This document shows, one piece after another, positions 53,934 to 61,836 of a stretch of 64,000 bases of DNA. The position numbers and the translations under genes were made by a program. The notes beneath the pieces are model-generated. The model saw only the letters and a program-made list of their open reading frames with translations, had not been told where the DNA came from and searched no databases. The DNA comes from JAWPMT01 sp965601475. GTDB lineage: Bacteria > Bacteroidota > Bacteroidia > Cytophagales > Cyclobacteriaceae. The stretch covers positions 5,704,001-5,768,000 of the forward strand of contig OZ271832.1 of NCBI GenBank assembly GCA_965601475.1, in the 5' to 3' direction. Positions within the stretch are counted from its first letter, which is position 1, and each line of letters begins with the position of its first letter.

Positions 53934-54875
53934 TCATTCAATGCCTTTATCAAGTAAAAGTGAGCTATTATTTCCATTTATGTCCATCAGGTATATTCTC
54001 AAATGACCAGTCTTGCAACTGCAATAGGCAATTTGACGGCCATCTGGAGACCAACTGGGGTAGACATCGAGGTAGTCATTAGTTGTTAGCCTTTTTATCT
54101 CCGTCGTCTTTAGGTCAAGCAAGTAGATTTCGGAGCTGTTGTTAGAGGCATTTCCCAGGTTCACGTCTGGTACATTTTCAAAACTGGACTTTGGCTTTCT
54201 GGATGAGTAAAGAAGTTTTGTGCCATCAGGAGACCAGCTAAATGAAATCTCCTCATTGGTGTCTGGCGTCAGGTTTCTTTGGTCGTCACCATCAGCCCTC
54301 ATGATCCAAATATCATCCTGACCGGATTTTTGAGATACATAGCCAATGTATTTTCCATCAGGGGACCAGTGAGGTGAGTAATCATAAGTTGGATTGTGGG
54401 TCAATCGCCTGACGCTTGCGGAATCGGACGGATTCATTGTGTGTATTTCCCAATTGCCGTCAATGGAGGAAACGAACGTCAACCGACTCATGTCTGGTGA
54501 CCAGGCCGGATCCAGATTTTGTCCAGTCAAGGCAGTAAGCGCTAGTTCGTCTTTGCTGTCAAGGTCCAATGAGAATATGGCTGAGTACTTCCTGTCTTTC
54601 TCTGTTCGAAAGAAGAGAACGCTTGTACCATCAGGGGACATCACCGGCACCCGCTCCTGGTCAGGCGAATGGGTTAGTCTTTCCAGCTGCGAGGTCTTGA
54701 TGTTGAAAAGATAAATCTCTCGATTGGAGTGCGTGTTGTTGTGAAACGAAATGAACTGCCCATCGTGCGACCATTGTGGCGAGAAAGATGAATTTGTACC
54801 TAATTGGCAGTCTTGTCCAGGGGTCTTTAGGCTGATGAATAACAGTATGATCAAACAGCATTTCTTATGGTCCAT
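53934..54875 (-). CDS. TolB-like PD40 beta-propeller, secreted
   Basis: 313 aa with an N-terminal signal (CCLIILLFISLKTPGQ). About six PD40 repeats: FSPQWSHDGQFISFHNNT, RVPVMSPDGTSVLFFRTE, DPAWSPDMSRLTFVSSIDG, YSPHWSPDGKYIGYVSQKSG, ISFSWSPDGTKLLYSSRK, VYPSWSPDGRQIAYCSC. It covers one propeller and nothing else. It follows the PQQ-type gene on the same strand by position, but its own promoter is likely upstream at 54876-55008. Confidence 0.82.
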   Translation of the reverse strand: MDHKKCCLIILLFISLKTPGQDCQLGTNSSFSPQWSHDGQFISFHNNTHSNREIYLFNIKTSQLERLTHSPDQERVPVMSPDGTSVLFFRTEKDRKYSAIFSLDLDSKDELALTALTGQNLDPAWSPDMSRLTFVSSIDGNWEIHTMNPSDSASVRRLTHNPTYDYSPHWSPDGKYIGYVSQKSGQDDIWIMRADGDDQRNLTPDTNEEISFSWSPDGTKLLYSSRKPKSSFENVPDVNLGNASNNSSEIYLLDLKTTEIKRLTTNDYLDVYPSWSPDGRQIAYCSCKTGHLRIYLMDINGNNSSLLLDKGIE

Positions 54876-55008
54876 ATGACTTGGATTGATACGTTCACTT
54901 GTCCAGGTAATTAAGAGAGAAAGCCATTGAGTACCAGCTCCAGTTCAGCAAAAGAAGTCCTAATGGAAGCATTTGAACGAGTTTTCGGATGTAGGACGCT
55001 GAAATCAC

Positions 55009-55447
55009 ATGACTAACGCAAACCACAAGTACTACAACAAAAACCTACAACCCTTCGCAAACGCCTTGCGGAAGGATATGACAAAGGCCGAAGCCTGTCT
55101 TTGGAAGTATGTACTCAAAGAAAGGATGATGAGGGGTTATCAATTTCGTAGACTGAGACCTGTTCTCAAGTACATTTCTGACTTCATGTGTAAAAGAATT
55201 GAATTTGATCATTGAGGTCGATGGTATAGCACATACTCTCGAAGAGGTCATCCGAAAAGATGAAGCAAGGCGAGCTGATCTTGAAGCACATGGTTTCACC
55301 ATCCTCCGGTTCACTGACGAAGAGGTGTTGGAGTACATTGAGCATGTAAGAGCGGAGATAGGGAGTTGGATTGATGAGAATGCCGTAGTCCCACCCCAGG
55401 TCCCCGCAAGCGAGGGGAATCATAGCAATGAAATACCCTACCTCTGA
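55009..55447 (+). pseudogene. DUF559 (Vsr-like fold) endonuclease-domain gene, frameshifted
   Basis: The DUF559 family is related to very-short-patch-repair-like nucleases. The first frame (55009-55215) reads LRKDMTKAEACLWKYVLKERMMRGYQFRRLRPVLKYISDF then breaks. The second (55199-55447) continues LNLIIEVDGIAHTLEEVIRKDEARRADLEAHGFTILRFTDEEVLEYI. Removing one A from the AAAA run near 55191-55196 restores CKELNLIIEVDG, so a single inserted base killed the frame (or is an error). Its 3' part is repeated at 59778-59957. It ends in a short GC-rich palindrome and abuts the truncated NADAR gene. Confidence 0.82.
55241..55421 (+). repeat. About 180-bp DUF559 3' repeat, copy 1
   Basis: From GAAGAG at 55241 through the end of the DUF559 coding part to the palindromic CCCCGCAAGCGAGGGG. 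It matches 59778-59957 at roughly nine bases in ten by eye. Copy 1 is part of the longer DUF559 gene. Confidence 0.85.
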
Positions 55448-55850
55448 ACATTGGATGATGGCTGAAAAAGCCAGGTTGTTTGATGATACCGAGACATTGA
55501 GCAGAATATTGGGGTCGAAGTCCCCGGGAGAAGCCAAGCGTTTGGGCAGGAATGTCATTGGATTTGATCAGCGTATTTGGGAGGAGCACAGGAGCGAAAT
55601 AGTTGTCAAGGGCAATTACTTGAAGTTTACTCAAAATAAGGACCTGGAGTCCTATTTGTTGGGCACCAAGAAGAGGGTCCTTGTTGAAGCAAGTCCAGTT
55701 GATCCTATCTGGGGAATTGGGTTGGATAGTAACAGTGAATTCGCCACTATCCCACTTAAATGGAGAGGACTTAACCTTCTGGGCTTCGCGCTTATGGAAT
55801 TTAGAGATATGATGAAAGAGGAAAGAAATATTGGGATTCAGAATAAATAG
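55428..55850 (+). CDS. NADAR-domain protein, N-terminally truncated
   Basis: 140 aa starting directly at the motif KYPTSEHWMMAEKARLFDD. Usual NADAR proteins (YbiA/RibX-like N-glycosidases acting on ADP-ribose-type N-glycosides) have some 30-40 residues before this. Later core motifs are intact: LGRNVIGFDQRIWEEHRSEIVVKGNYLKFTQN and VEASPVDPIWGIGL. The missing 5' end coincides with the DUF559 3' end, so the insertion or recombination cut the gene. Some NADARs remove ADP-ribose from DNA guanine. Given the NAD-linked operon downstream, it may once have belonged to it. Confidence 0.75.
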   Translation: MKYPTSEHWMMAEKARLFDDTETLSRILGSKSPGEAKRLGRNVIGFDQRIWEEHRSEIVVKGNYLKFTQNKDLESYLLGTKKRVLVEASPVDPIWGIGLDSNSEFATIPLKWRGLNLLGFALMEFRDMMKEERNIGIQNK

Positions 55851-56456
55851 AAGAAAAAGAAACCATAGTAAGGGAGATACAAAAAGAGCTTAGAACCCTC
55901 TACGATGCACTATACGATCTTGGAGAAATTCCCCTGGATAAACCGATACGAAATGGCTGGTATAAACACCTGGTGTTGAGAAGTGATGTTGCGAGAAGAA
56001 AGGATGCACCAGTCTTCCAGGAGATTCTGGATGTTCGTGCAAGGTGGGTATGGGGAAGTGATAAGAAAATGGACGACACCAGACAAGTATAAAATCCTAT
56101 CTCAAAAAGCCAAAAAGTACTTTGTCAAATACGAATGGTAATGGACTGCCTGGCAAGGCTCCATCAATAGATTCTATTGCCACGTGCCAAAGCACTACTT
56201 CATAACCACATATGAAAAGGCTTATATCACACATAGAAGGGTAGTGGATAGCGAATTGGAACGTAGGATCGCCGAGCTCAAGAATCAGCTACTCAGAAAT
56301 GATCTATATGCGTATTCCTGGGACTGTGACAAAAGTTGGCTCAACAAATGGTCTAGAAAAAGAGAGACAAGAAAGATCAGACACAGGGCAAGAATGGCGC
56401 TTCACATTTATGACGAAGAAAAGTATGACCAAGTCATTGGTAAAGCGTTGATGTAG
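55847..56456 (+). pseudogene. Conserved hypothetical gene, frameshifted and interrupted
   Basis: One protein appears spread over two frames. From 55847: ETIVREIQKELRTLYDAL, IRNGWYKHLVLRSDVARRKD, ILDVRARWVWGSDKKMDD, ending at TAA 56090. The other frame continues KWTTPDKYKILSQKAKKYFVKYEW, has an in-frame TAA at 56139-56141, then NRFYCHVPKHYFITTYEKAY and ITHRRVVDSELERRIAELK to 56456. It has no good start codon. I recall similar Bacteroidota proteins without known function. The upstream half starts directly after the NADAR stop. Confidence 0.65.
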
Positions 56457-56570
56457 ATATGACGTGAATGGGGGAACGGATTCACCTCCGGTTGGTTTGA
56501 CCTAAACCGAGATTGGAAAAGAAACTGGGCATGAATTTGATGTGGAAGGGATAAGCGTCCAGAGGCACTT

Positions 56571-56591
56571 ATTGCGTATATTGTACGCAAT
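56571..56591. promoter_or_regulatory. NrtR-type operator 1
   Basis: ATTGCGTA and TACGCAAT, perfect 8-bp arms with a 5-bp spacer, ending at the base before the NrtR-type start codon. This suggests tight autorepression. It shares the 8-5-8 form with the two sites at 57301 and 57355. Confidence 0.85.
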
Positions 56592-57272
56592 ATGTCAAGA
56601 TCCGATTTGAAGCTTACCGTCGATGCCGTTGTATTTGGATACGATTCGACCCCAAAGATTTCAGTGCTTTTAGTAAAAAGACTATATGAACCTTACAAGG
56701 ACCATTGGGCCATTCCTGGTGGTTTTGTTGAGGAAGGAGAGTCGCTTGAGCGAGCGGTCCATCGGGAACTGGAAGAAGAAACCGGCGTAAATATTGGGTA
56801 TCTGGAGCAACTCTACACTTTTGGCACGCCTAATCGGGACCCAAGGGGAAGGGTGGTTTCCGTGGCATATTTTGGATTGGTAAAACCTGACACATTTAAG
56901 ATAAGCGCTTCCTCAGATGCTAAAGCAGTTGAGTGGTTCGATATCAATCAGCTTCCTCAATTGGCCTTTGATCACCATGAGATCATGGAAGTCGCGATAA
57001 AGAGGTTAAGGGCCAAGATTACATATGAACCAATCGGTTTTGAATTGTTGGATGAAAAGTTTCCATTTTCTGATTTAGAAAATCTATACAGCACCTTGCT
57101 GGGCAGGGAGATAGATAGACGAAATTTTCGAAAGAAGATCCTAAGCTTTGGCATGCTGGATGAGCTGGATCAAAAGGTGAAGAAAAGTGCCGGAAGGCCT
57201 GCCAACCTTTTTCGCTTCAACAAAGCCAGATACTTTCAACTCAAAGAAGAGGGGATCGTCTTTGAAATTTAA
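56592..57272 (+). CDS. NrtR-type Nudix transcriptional regulator
   Basis: 226 aa. The N-terminal Nudix domain (about 1-145) has GGFVEEGESLERAVHRELEEETGV, an almost canonical Nudix box, so ADP-ribose-type hydrolysis or sensing is possible. The C-terminal winged helix (about 150-226: DLENLYSTLLGREIDRRNFRKKILSFGMLDELDQ, GRPANLFRFNKARY) binds DNA. NrtR proteins control NAD or sugar metabolism genes and respond to ADP-ribose or related ligands. Operators before this gene and before the SPFH gene show its targets. Confidence 0.9.
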   Translation: MSRSDLKLTVDAVVFGYDSTPKISVLLVKRLYEPYKDHWAIPGGFVEEGESLERAVHRELEEETGVNIGYLEQLYTFGTPNRDPRGRVVSVAYFGLVKPDTFKISASSDAKAVEWFDINQLPQLAFDHHEIMEVAIKRLRAKITYEPIGFELLDEKFPFSDLENLYSTLLGREIDRRNFRKKILSFGMLDELDQKVKKSAGRPANLFRFNKARYFQLKEEGIVFEI

Positions 57273-57300
57273 GAGCCTCTAAACCAAAGACATAAGGATA

Positions 57301-57321
57301 TTTGCGTAAAAAAGACGCAAA
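57301..57321. promoter_or_regulatory. NrtR-type operator 2
   Basis: TTTGCGTA and GACGCAAA around a 5-bp A-run; one arm base differs from the perfect palindrome. Upstream of the SPFH operon. Confidence 0.75.
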
Positions 57322-57354
57322 AAGATTTGTAAAAGTGAATCTGCTCTTTTCATA

Positions 57355-57375
57355 TTTGCGTAAGTATTACACAAA
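57355..57375. promoter_or_regulatory. NrtR-type operator 3
   Basis: TTTGCGTA and TACACAAA around a 5-bp spacer; one arm mismatch. It starts 54 bp after operator 2, about five helical turns, which would suit cooperative binding or looping. It lies 30 nt upstream of the SPFH start. Confidence 0.75.
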
Positions 57376-57405
57376 ATAAATGTTTAACGTAAATATCTAG
57401 TAACA

Positions 57406-58419
57406 ATGTTCGGCTTCAACTACATCAAATTTGACTCCATGAATCATGTCATTCTTTACAAAAATGGAAAGATCCGGAAAGAGGGAAGAGGCTTGGCTTT
57501 CTTCTACTTCGCTCCAAGCTCATCTATAGTTTCCATTCCGCTTGAAAGCAACGACTTTCAGTTCGTATTTAAGGAATCAACCAAAGACTATCAGGAAGTA
57601 ACGATACAAGGACAAATCACCTATAAAGTGATGGATCCCAAGCAATTGGCGGAAAGCTTAGACTTCACAGTTGATTCCAGGCGGAAGTACATCAAGGAAG
57701 ATTATGAAAAGATCCAGCAAAGAATCATCAACGAAGCTCAAACCGCAAGCGCCTCTGTCATTCAAGGGTTGAATGTCAAGGAGGCTTTAAGACAGCTACA
57801 AGAAATTGAAAACAGTATTCTTGAAAGTGTTCAGAAATCTAAGACCGTCAAGATGCTTGGATTGGAAGTAATGAGTGTAAATGTTCTTGGCGTCACGCCG
57901 AATCCGGAGATGGCTCGGGCACTGGAAGCACAAACAAGAGAATCACTTCAAAAGGAAGCTGATCAAGCGATATATGAACGTCGAAACTTCGCAGTAGAGC
58001 AGGAGAGAATGATCAAGGAAAGTGAGCTGAATACTGAAATCGCCGTCGAAGAAAAGCAAAAACAAATTGCCGAAAAGCAGATGGAAACAGAAGTAGTAAA
58101 ACAGGAAAACGATCAGCAACTGAAGGAAATGGAAATGAAATCGAGCATTTCATTGGAAGAGCAAAAGCAGGAACTCATCGATCTCAAGGTGCAAAACGAG
58201 AAGAAGGAAGCTGACGCAAATGAGTACGTGCTGGCAGCATCTTTGAGACCATACCAGGACTTGGATTGGAAGACGTTGATGGCCATCAATTCTAATGGAA
58301 TCCAAGCCAAAGACAATATTGCCTTAGCATTTCGGGAGTTAGCTGAGAATGCAGAAAAGATTGGAAGTATCAATATATCTCCGGAATTGCTGCACTCCAT
58401 AATGGGATCTAAAAATTGA
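57406..58419 (+). CDS. SPFH (band 7/flotillin-like) protein with coiled coil
   Basis: 337 aa. SPFH domain at about 1-180 (GFNYIKFDSMNHVILYKNGKIRKEGRGLAFFYFAPSSSIVSIPLE, VTIQGQITYKVMDPKQLAESLDF, LGLEVMSVNVLGVTPNPEMARALEA). A long charged helical region follows (about 180-280, rich in Glu, Gln, Lys) that should form a coiled coil and oligomerise. There is no clear transmembrane segment. Its stop overlaps the region of the NAD-kinase-like start, so the two are co-translated. It is not a close relative of the slipin at 41076. Confidence 0.87.
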   Translation: MFGFNYIKFDSMNHVILYKNGKIRKEGRGLAFFYFAPSSSIVSIPLESNDFQFVFKESTKDYQEVTIQGQITYKVMDPKQLAESLDFTVDSRRKYIKEDYEKIQQRIINEAQTASASVIQGLNVKEALRQLQEIENSILESVQKSKTVKMLGLEVMSVNVLGVTPNPEMARALEAQTRESLQKEADQAIYERRNFAVEQERMIKESELNTEIAVEEKQKQIAEKQMETEVVKQENDQQLKEMEMKSSISLEEQKQELIDLKVQNEKKEADANEYVLAASLRPYQDLDWKTLMAINSNGIQAKDNIALAFRELAENAEKIGSINISPELLHSIMGSKN

Positions 58420-58424
58420 TCACA

Positions 58425-59348
58425 ATGGATTTCGAAAAGGCAATCATAATTCGTGATAAGACCAGACTTGAGCAGTTGATTGAGCGGTTCAACTCCAAAG
58501 CCCAGGCCAAGTTTTACATTGAAAGTACCGGAGGGGATTTTGGGTTCTATGAAAAGGAGCATCACAGGTTCTACGATTCGCTCAAGAAAACGCAAGAGAC
58601 CGTAGTAAAGAACTTCAAAGTGAAGATCCTGGACCGATCATTTCTGGCTACCTATATTTTCACTGATAAGGACCTAATCGTAGTGATTGGCCAGGATGGA
58701 TTGGTGGCCAACACCGCCAAGTATGTTGATGAATTACCCATTGTGGCAGTGAATCCTGATCCTGACCAATACGATGGCGTGTTGTTACCTTACAATGCCG
58801 AGAATGTTCAAAAAGCAATTGATGAATTGTTGAATGATCGAGGTGAAATTCGACGGGTAGCAATGGCTGAGGCCGTACTCCAGGACGGTCAAAGACTACT
58901 CGCTTTCAATGATTTTTATTTGGGAGCTGCTTCACATGTTTCTTCCAGATACCAAATTTCATTTGATGGCGAGACAGAGAATCAGTCATCTAGCGGCATT
59001 ATCATATCCACTGGAGCCGGGTCTACGGGATGGCTAAGCTCGATATTCAACATGGCATTCAATGTCCGTAAGCAATCTCATAGAGAGGAAAAGCACGTCA
59101 AGGCCAAGCTGAACTGGGAGGACGAAAAGTTAATCTTTGTCGTAAGAGAACCATTCTTGAGCAAAGTGACAGGTACTGCGCTTGGGTTTGGTACTATCAC
59201 CAAGCATAAGAGATTGAGGGTTGAATCCCGGATGCCCTCAAATGGAGTGATTTTCAGCGATGGCGTTGAATCTGATTTTTTAAGCTTCAATGCTGGAAGT
59301 ATCGTTGAGTTTGGCGTGGCAAAGGAGAAAGCAAACCTGGTCGTGTGA
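58425..59348 (+). CDS. NAD kinase-like protein (divergent)
   Basis: 307 aa from ATG 58425; a TTG at 58416 overlaps the SPFH stop. The NAD-kinase fold is seen in VVIGQDGLVANTAKYV (variant of GGDGT with the Asp kept), a NDFYLGAASHVSSRYQI motif (NE/D pair) and the glycine-rich IIISTGAGSTGWLSS. An N-terminal extension of about 85 residues precedes it. Whether it makes NADP, binds NAD as a sensor, or uses another diphosphate lipid or nucleotide is unknown. Its place under NrtR control and next to an SPFH scaffold suggests an NAD(P)-linked stress system. Confidence 0.82.
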   Translation: MDFEKAIIIRDKTRLEQLIERFNSKAQAKFYIESTGGDFGFYEKEHHRFYDSLKKTQETVVKNFKVKILDRSFLATYIFTDKDLIVVIGQDGLVANTAKYVDELPIVAVNPDPDQYDGVLLPYNAENVQKAIDELLNDRGEIRRVAMAEAVLQDGQRLLAFNDFYLGAASHVSSRYQISFDGETENQSSSGIIISTGAGSTGWLSSIFNMAFNVRKQSHREEKHVKAKLNWEDEKLIFVVREPFLSKVTGTALGFGTITKHKRLRVESRMPSNGVIFSDGVESDFLSFNAGSIVEFGVAKEKANLVV

Positions 59349-59800
59349 TGGATGTGGAAATGGAGTTCACGAAAGATGATTGCTGGATAATCCTGAGTAT
59401 TGCAAACAATTCAAAAGGCAGCTTATTGCATGAAATTGTGGCCATGAGTGATGCGCTCAATCACGCTATCCCATCGGAGAGAGAAATGCTACAAGGATTA
59501 ACAAAGGGAATCCAGTCTGGCCTCATCAGGAAAAAAGGAAACAGGTTTCAGTATACTCCTGAATTCAGAAACATACATGCGGAGGTATTCAATCAAAAAG
59601 GCGGATTGTTTACCAAGATTGAGACACTGCACAAGTTTCTTAAGAGATCTCGGTATTCCAAATTGAATGATTTCGAGACAAAGTTTGAAGCAGAGGAGTA
59701 TGAAAAGGCTTATAGGGAATACGCTGAATTCTTTCAAAATACACGATTCCGAAAATGGACGCTAACACCTACCAAAAGAAGAGACCATCAGAAAAGATGA
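59348..59800 (+). CDS. Winged-helix-like small protein, 3' end replaced by repeat
   Basis: 150 aa from the ATG overlapping the preceding stop (TGATG). The first 80 residues look like a winged helix (DDCWIILSIANNSKGSLLHEIVAMSD, REMLQGLTKGIQSGLIRKKGNRFQYTPEF); the rest is basic and helical. I do not recognise a named family, but similar small proteins with this N-terminus occur. The last seven residues (RRDHQKR) are encoded by the DUF559-derived repeat, so the natural C-terminus has probably been lost. Confidence 0.7.
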   Translation: MDVEMEFTKDDCWIILSIANNSKGSLLHEIVAMSDALNHAIPSEREMLQGLTKGIQSGLIRKKGNRFQYTPEFRNIHAEVFNQKGGLFTKIETLHKFLKRSRYSKLNDFETKFEAEEYEKAYREYAEFFQNTRFRKWTLTPTKRRDHQKR

Positions 59801-59957
59801 AGCAAGGCAAGCTGATCTTGAAGCACATGGGTTCACCATCCTCCGGTTTACTGACGAAGAGGTGCTGGAGTACATTGAGCATGTAAGAGCGGAGATAGGG
59901 AGTTGGATTGATGAGAACGCCGTAGTCCCACCCCCAGGTCCCCGCTGGCGGGGGAAG
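59778..59957 (+). repeat. About 180-bp DUF559 3' repeat, copy 2
   Basis: A headless copy of the DUF559 gene end, including the palindrome CCCCGCTGGCGGGG. It matches 55241-55421. It interrupts the 3' end of the winged-helix gene and leads directly into the APC permease, whose frame opens inside it. Confidence 0.85.
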
Positions 59958-60002
59958 GGGGTGGTGGAAACATGCTTTATTTGTCCTGCAACTTATTCAC
60001 AA

Positions 60003-61292
60003 ATGACAGCCAAAAAACTAGGTATCCTGACAGCTTCTTCCCTGGTCATTTCTTCAATGATAGGGACAGGTGTGTTTACCAGCTTGGGTTTTCAGATCGT
60101 CGACATCAAATCCGGCTTTGCGATTCTTTTCCTCTGGTTGCTGGGTGGGGTAGTGGCCTTTTGTGGGGCGGTATGCTACGCTGAGCTAGGCTCGGTTTAC
60201 AAACGTTCAGGTGGAGAATATAACCTGCTTCGGGAAGTGTATCATCCCTCATTAGGCTTTGTGGCTGGTTGGGTGTCCATCACCGTAGGTTTTGCTGCTC
60301 CGGCATCTTTGGCTGCCATAGCGTTGGCGTCCTATTTGGGTACCATCATTCCCGGTCTGCCCGAAAATCATGTAGCAGCCACTACGATCATCCTATTTGG
60401 ATTCATTCACTCCCAATCGCTGCAGTTCGGAAGTCGCATTCAGAATGTGACTACACTGCTGAAAGTGGTGCTGATCCTGTTGTTCATCTTCGTGGGCTTT
60501 GGGGTTTCGGTTCCCCAGGAGGTTGCACTTTCACCTACAGCTCAGAGTTGGCGTGAGATCGTGAGTCCCCCATTTGCAGTAGCCCTAATCTATGTGTCAT
60601 ATGCCTATACCGGTTGGAACAGCTCTATTTACATCATTGGAGAAATGAAGGAACCGGGGCGAGACCTTCCAAAGTCCCTGTTTTTGGGAACTTTCATCGT
60701 TATGATGCTATACCTGCTGCTCAATTACATTTTTTTGTACACGGTCCCGATCCCCACGTTGGCAGGGGAGCTTGAAGTAGGCTTTTTGTCTGGTCGGGCC
60801 ATTTTTGGAGAAGTTGGAGGAACCATCATAGCCATCGCCATTTCGGTGCTGCTGCTTTCTACCGTAAGTGCCTATGTTTTTCTGGGCCCACGCGTCAGCA
60901 AGGAATTGGGAGAAGACATGAGAGCATTTGGGTTTTTCGCCAAAACCAATTCGCGAGGCATCCCCATCAATGCCTTTGTTTTTTCTACGGTTCTCAGCCT
61001 CGTATTCATTTATTCTTCGACATTCGAGCAGGTTCTGTTGTACACGTCGTTCTTACTCATTTCCATCACCACCATCACAGTAGCGGGGATTTTTAGACTT
61101 CGCTTAAGAGGTAAGCTTCAGTCAGACGGCTACAAAGCATGGGGTTATCCTTTCACTCCGATCATTTTCATTGTGGTTAGCACATGGACATTGATTTTTG
61201 TCGCCGTTCAACAACCCTTCGAAAGTGGGGTGAGCATGGGCGTATTCCTCGTCGGAATCGTGTTTTACTTCATCACCAGGAACAAAGAGTGA
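60003..61292 (+). CDS. APC-family amino acid permease
   Basis: 429 aa from ATG 60003. The open frame extends into the DUF559 repeat, but this start begins the typical MTAKKLGILTASSLVISSMIGTGVFTSLG, the APC signature with the GxG helix break. About 12 hydrophobic helices. YAYTGWNSSIYIIGEMKEPGRDLPKSL in helix 6 and loop is characteristic of cationic or broad-range amino acid transporters. Substrate cannot be assigned. The upstream repeat may have brought or replaced its promoter. Confidence 0.88.
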   Translation: MTAKKLGILTASSLVISSMIGTGVFTSLGFQIVDIKSGFAILFLWLLGGVVAFCGAVCYAELGSVYKRSGGEYNLLREVYHPSLGFVAGWVSITVGFAAPASLAAIALASYLGTIIPGLPENHVAATTIILFGFIHSQSLQFGSRIQNVTTLLKVVLILLFIFVGFGVSVPQEVALSPTAQSWREIVSPPFAVALIYVSYAYTGWNSSIYIIGEMKEPGRDLPKSLFLGTFIVMMLYLLLNYIFLYTVPIPTLAGELEVGFLSGRAIFGEVGGTIIAIAISVLLLSTVSAYVFLGPRVSKELGEDMRAFGFFAKTNSRGIPINAFVFSTVLSLVFIYSSTFEQVLLYTSFLLISITTITVAGIFRLRLRGKLQSDGYKAWGYPFTPIIFIVVSTWTLIFVAVQQPFESGVSMGVFLVGIVFYFITRNKE

Positions 61293-61506
61293 TCGCGAAA
61301 TGCCCTGCGCTTTGACTCTGCAGTTCTATTAACATCGGCAAAATCGAAACATATCTGATAGGACTTCGTTATCTCATCATGTTCGGCAAAATAGAAAGAT
61401 ATGAAATGAGTATCAGTCTGCAACCAGCCAACCGGGGACAAATCGGTTCGCTTGGGGATAGTTGATGCGAATACCATATGACTGATAAAATCTAGACACG
61501 ATACAC

Positions 61507-61836
61507 ATGAAACGAGTTACCATTGGGGAGTTTGAGGAGCTGTGCCTGCTTGTCGTGGGCGTCTTAAATGAAGAGGCTTACGGGGTTTCCGTACAGGATG
61601 AAATCAAAAAACGCACCGGTCGGAATGTCACGATCAGTTCCATCCATTCCACCCTCGTGCGCCTGGAGAAAAAGGGGCTCCTGAAATCATACATGGGAGG
61701 GGCCAATGAGATAAGGGGAGGCCGGACAAAGCGCATATTCGAAATGACCACCGATGGAAAACAAGTCATCAACGAAGCCCGGGAACTTCGAAATCAACTA
61801 TGGACAGACATTCCAAAGCTGGTATGGGAGAAATGA
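61507..61836 (+). CDS. PadR-family transcriptional regulator
   Basis: 109 aa winged helix: FEELCLLVVGVLNEEAYGVSVQDEIKKRTGRNVTISSIHSTLVRLEKKGLLKSYM and GGRTKRIFEMTTDGKQVINEAREL. The stop overlaps the next ATG (ATGA), so it is translationally coupled to the FtsX-type permease. It is the second PadR/permease pair of the window, but only distantly similar to the first. Confidence 0.92.
   Translation: MKRVTIGEFEELCLLVVGVLNEEAYGVSVQDEIKKRTGRNVTISSIHSTLVRLEKKGLLKSYMGGANEIRGGRTKRIFEMTTDGKQVINEARELRNQLWTDIPKLVWEK

Noticed and set aside
59862..60002. N-terminal extension of the APC permease frame
   Set aside because: The extension is encoded by the DUF559-derived repeat; ATG 60003 starts the normal transporter N-terminus.
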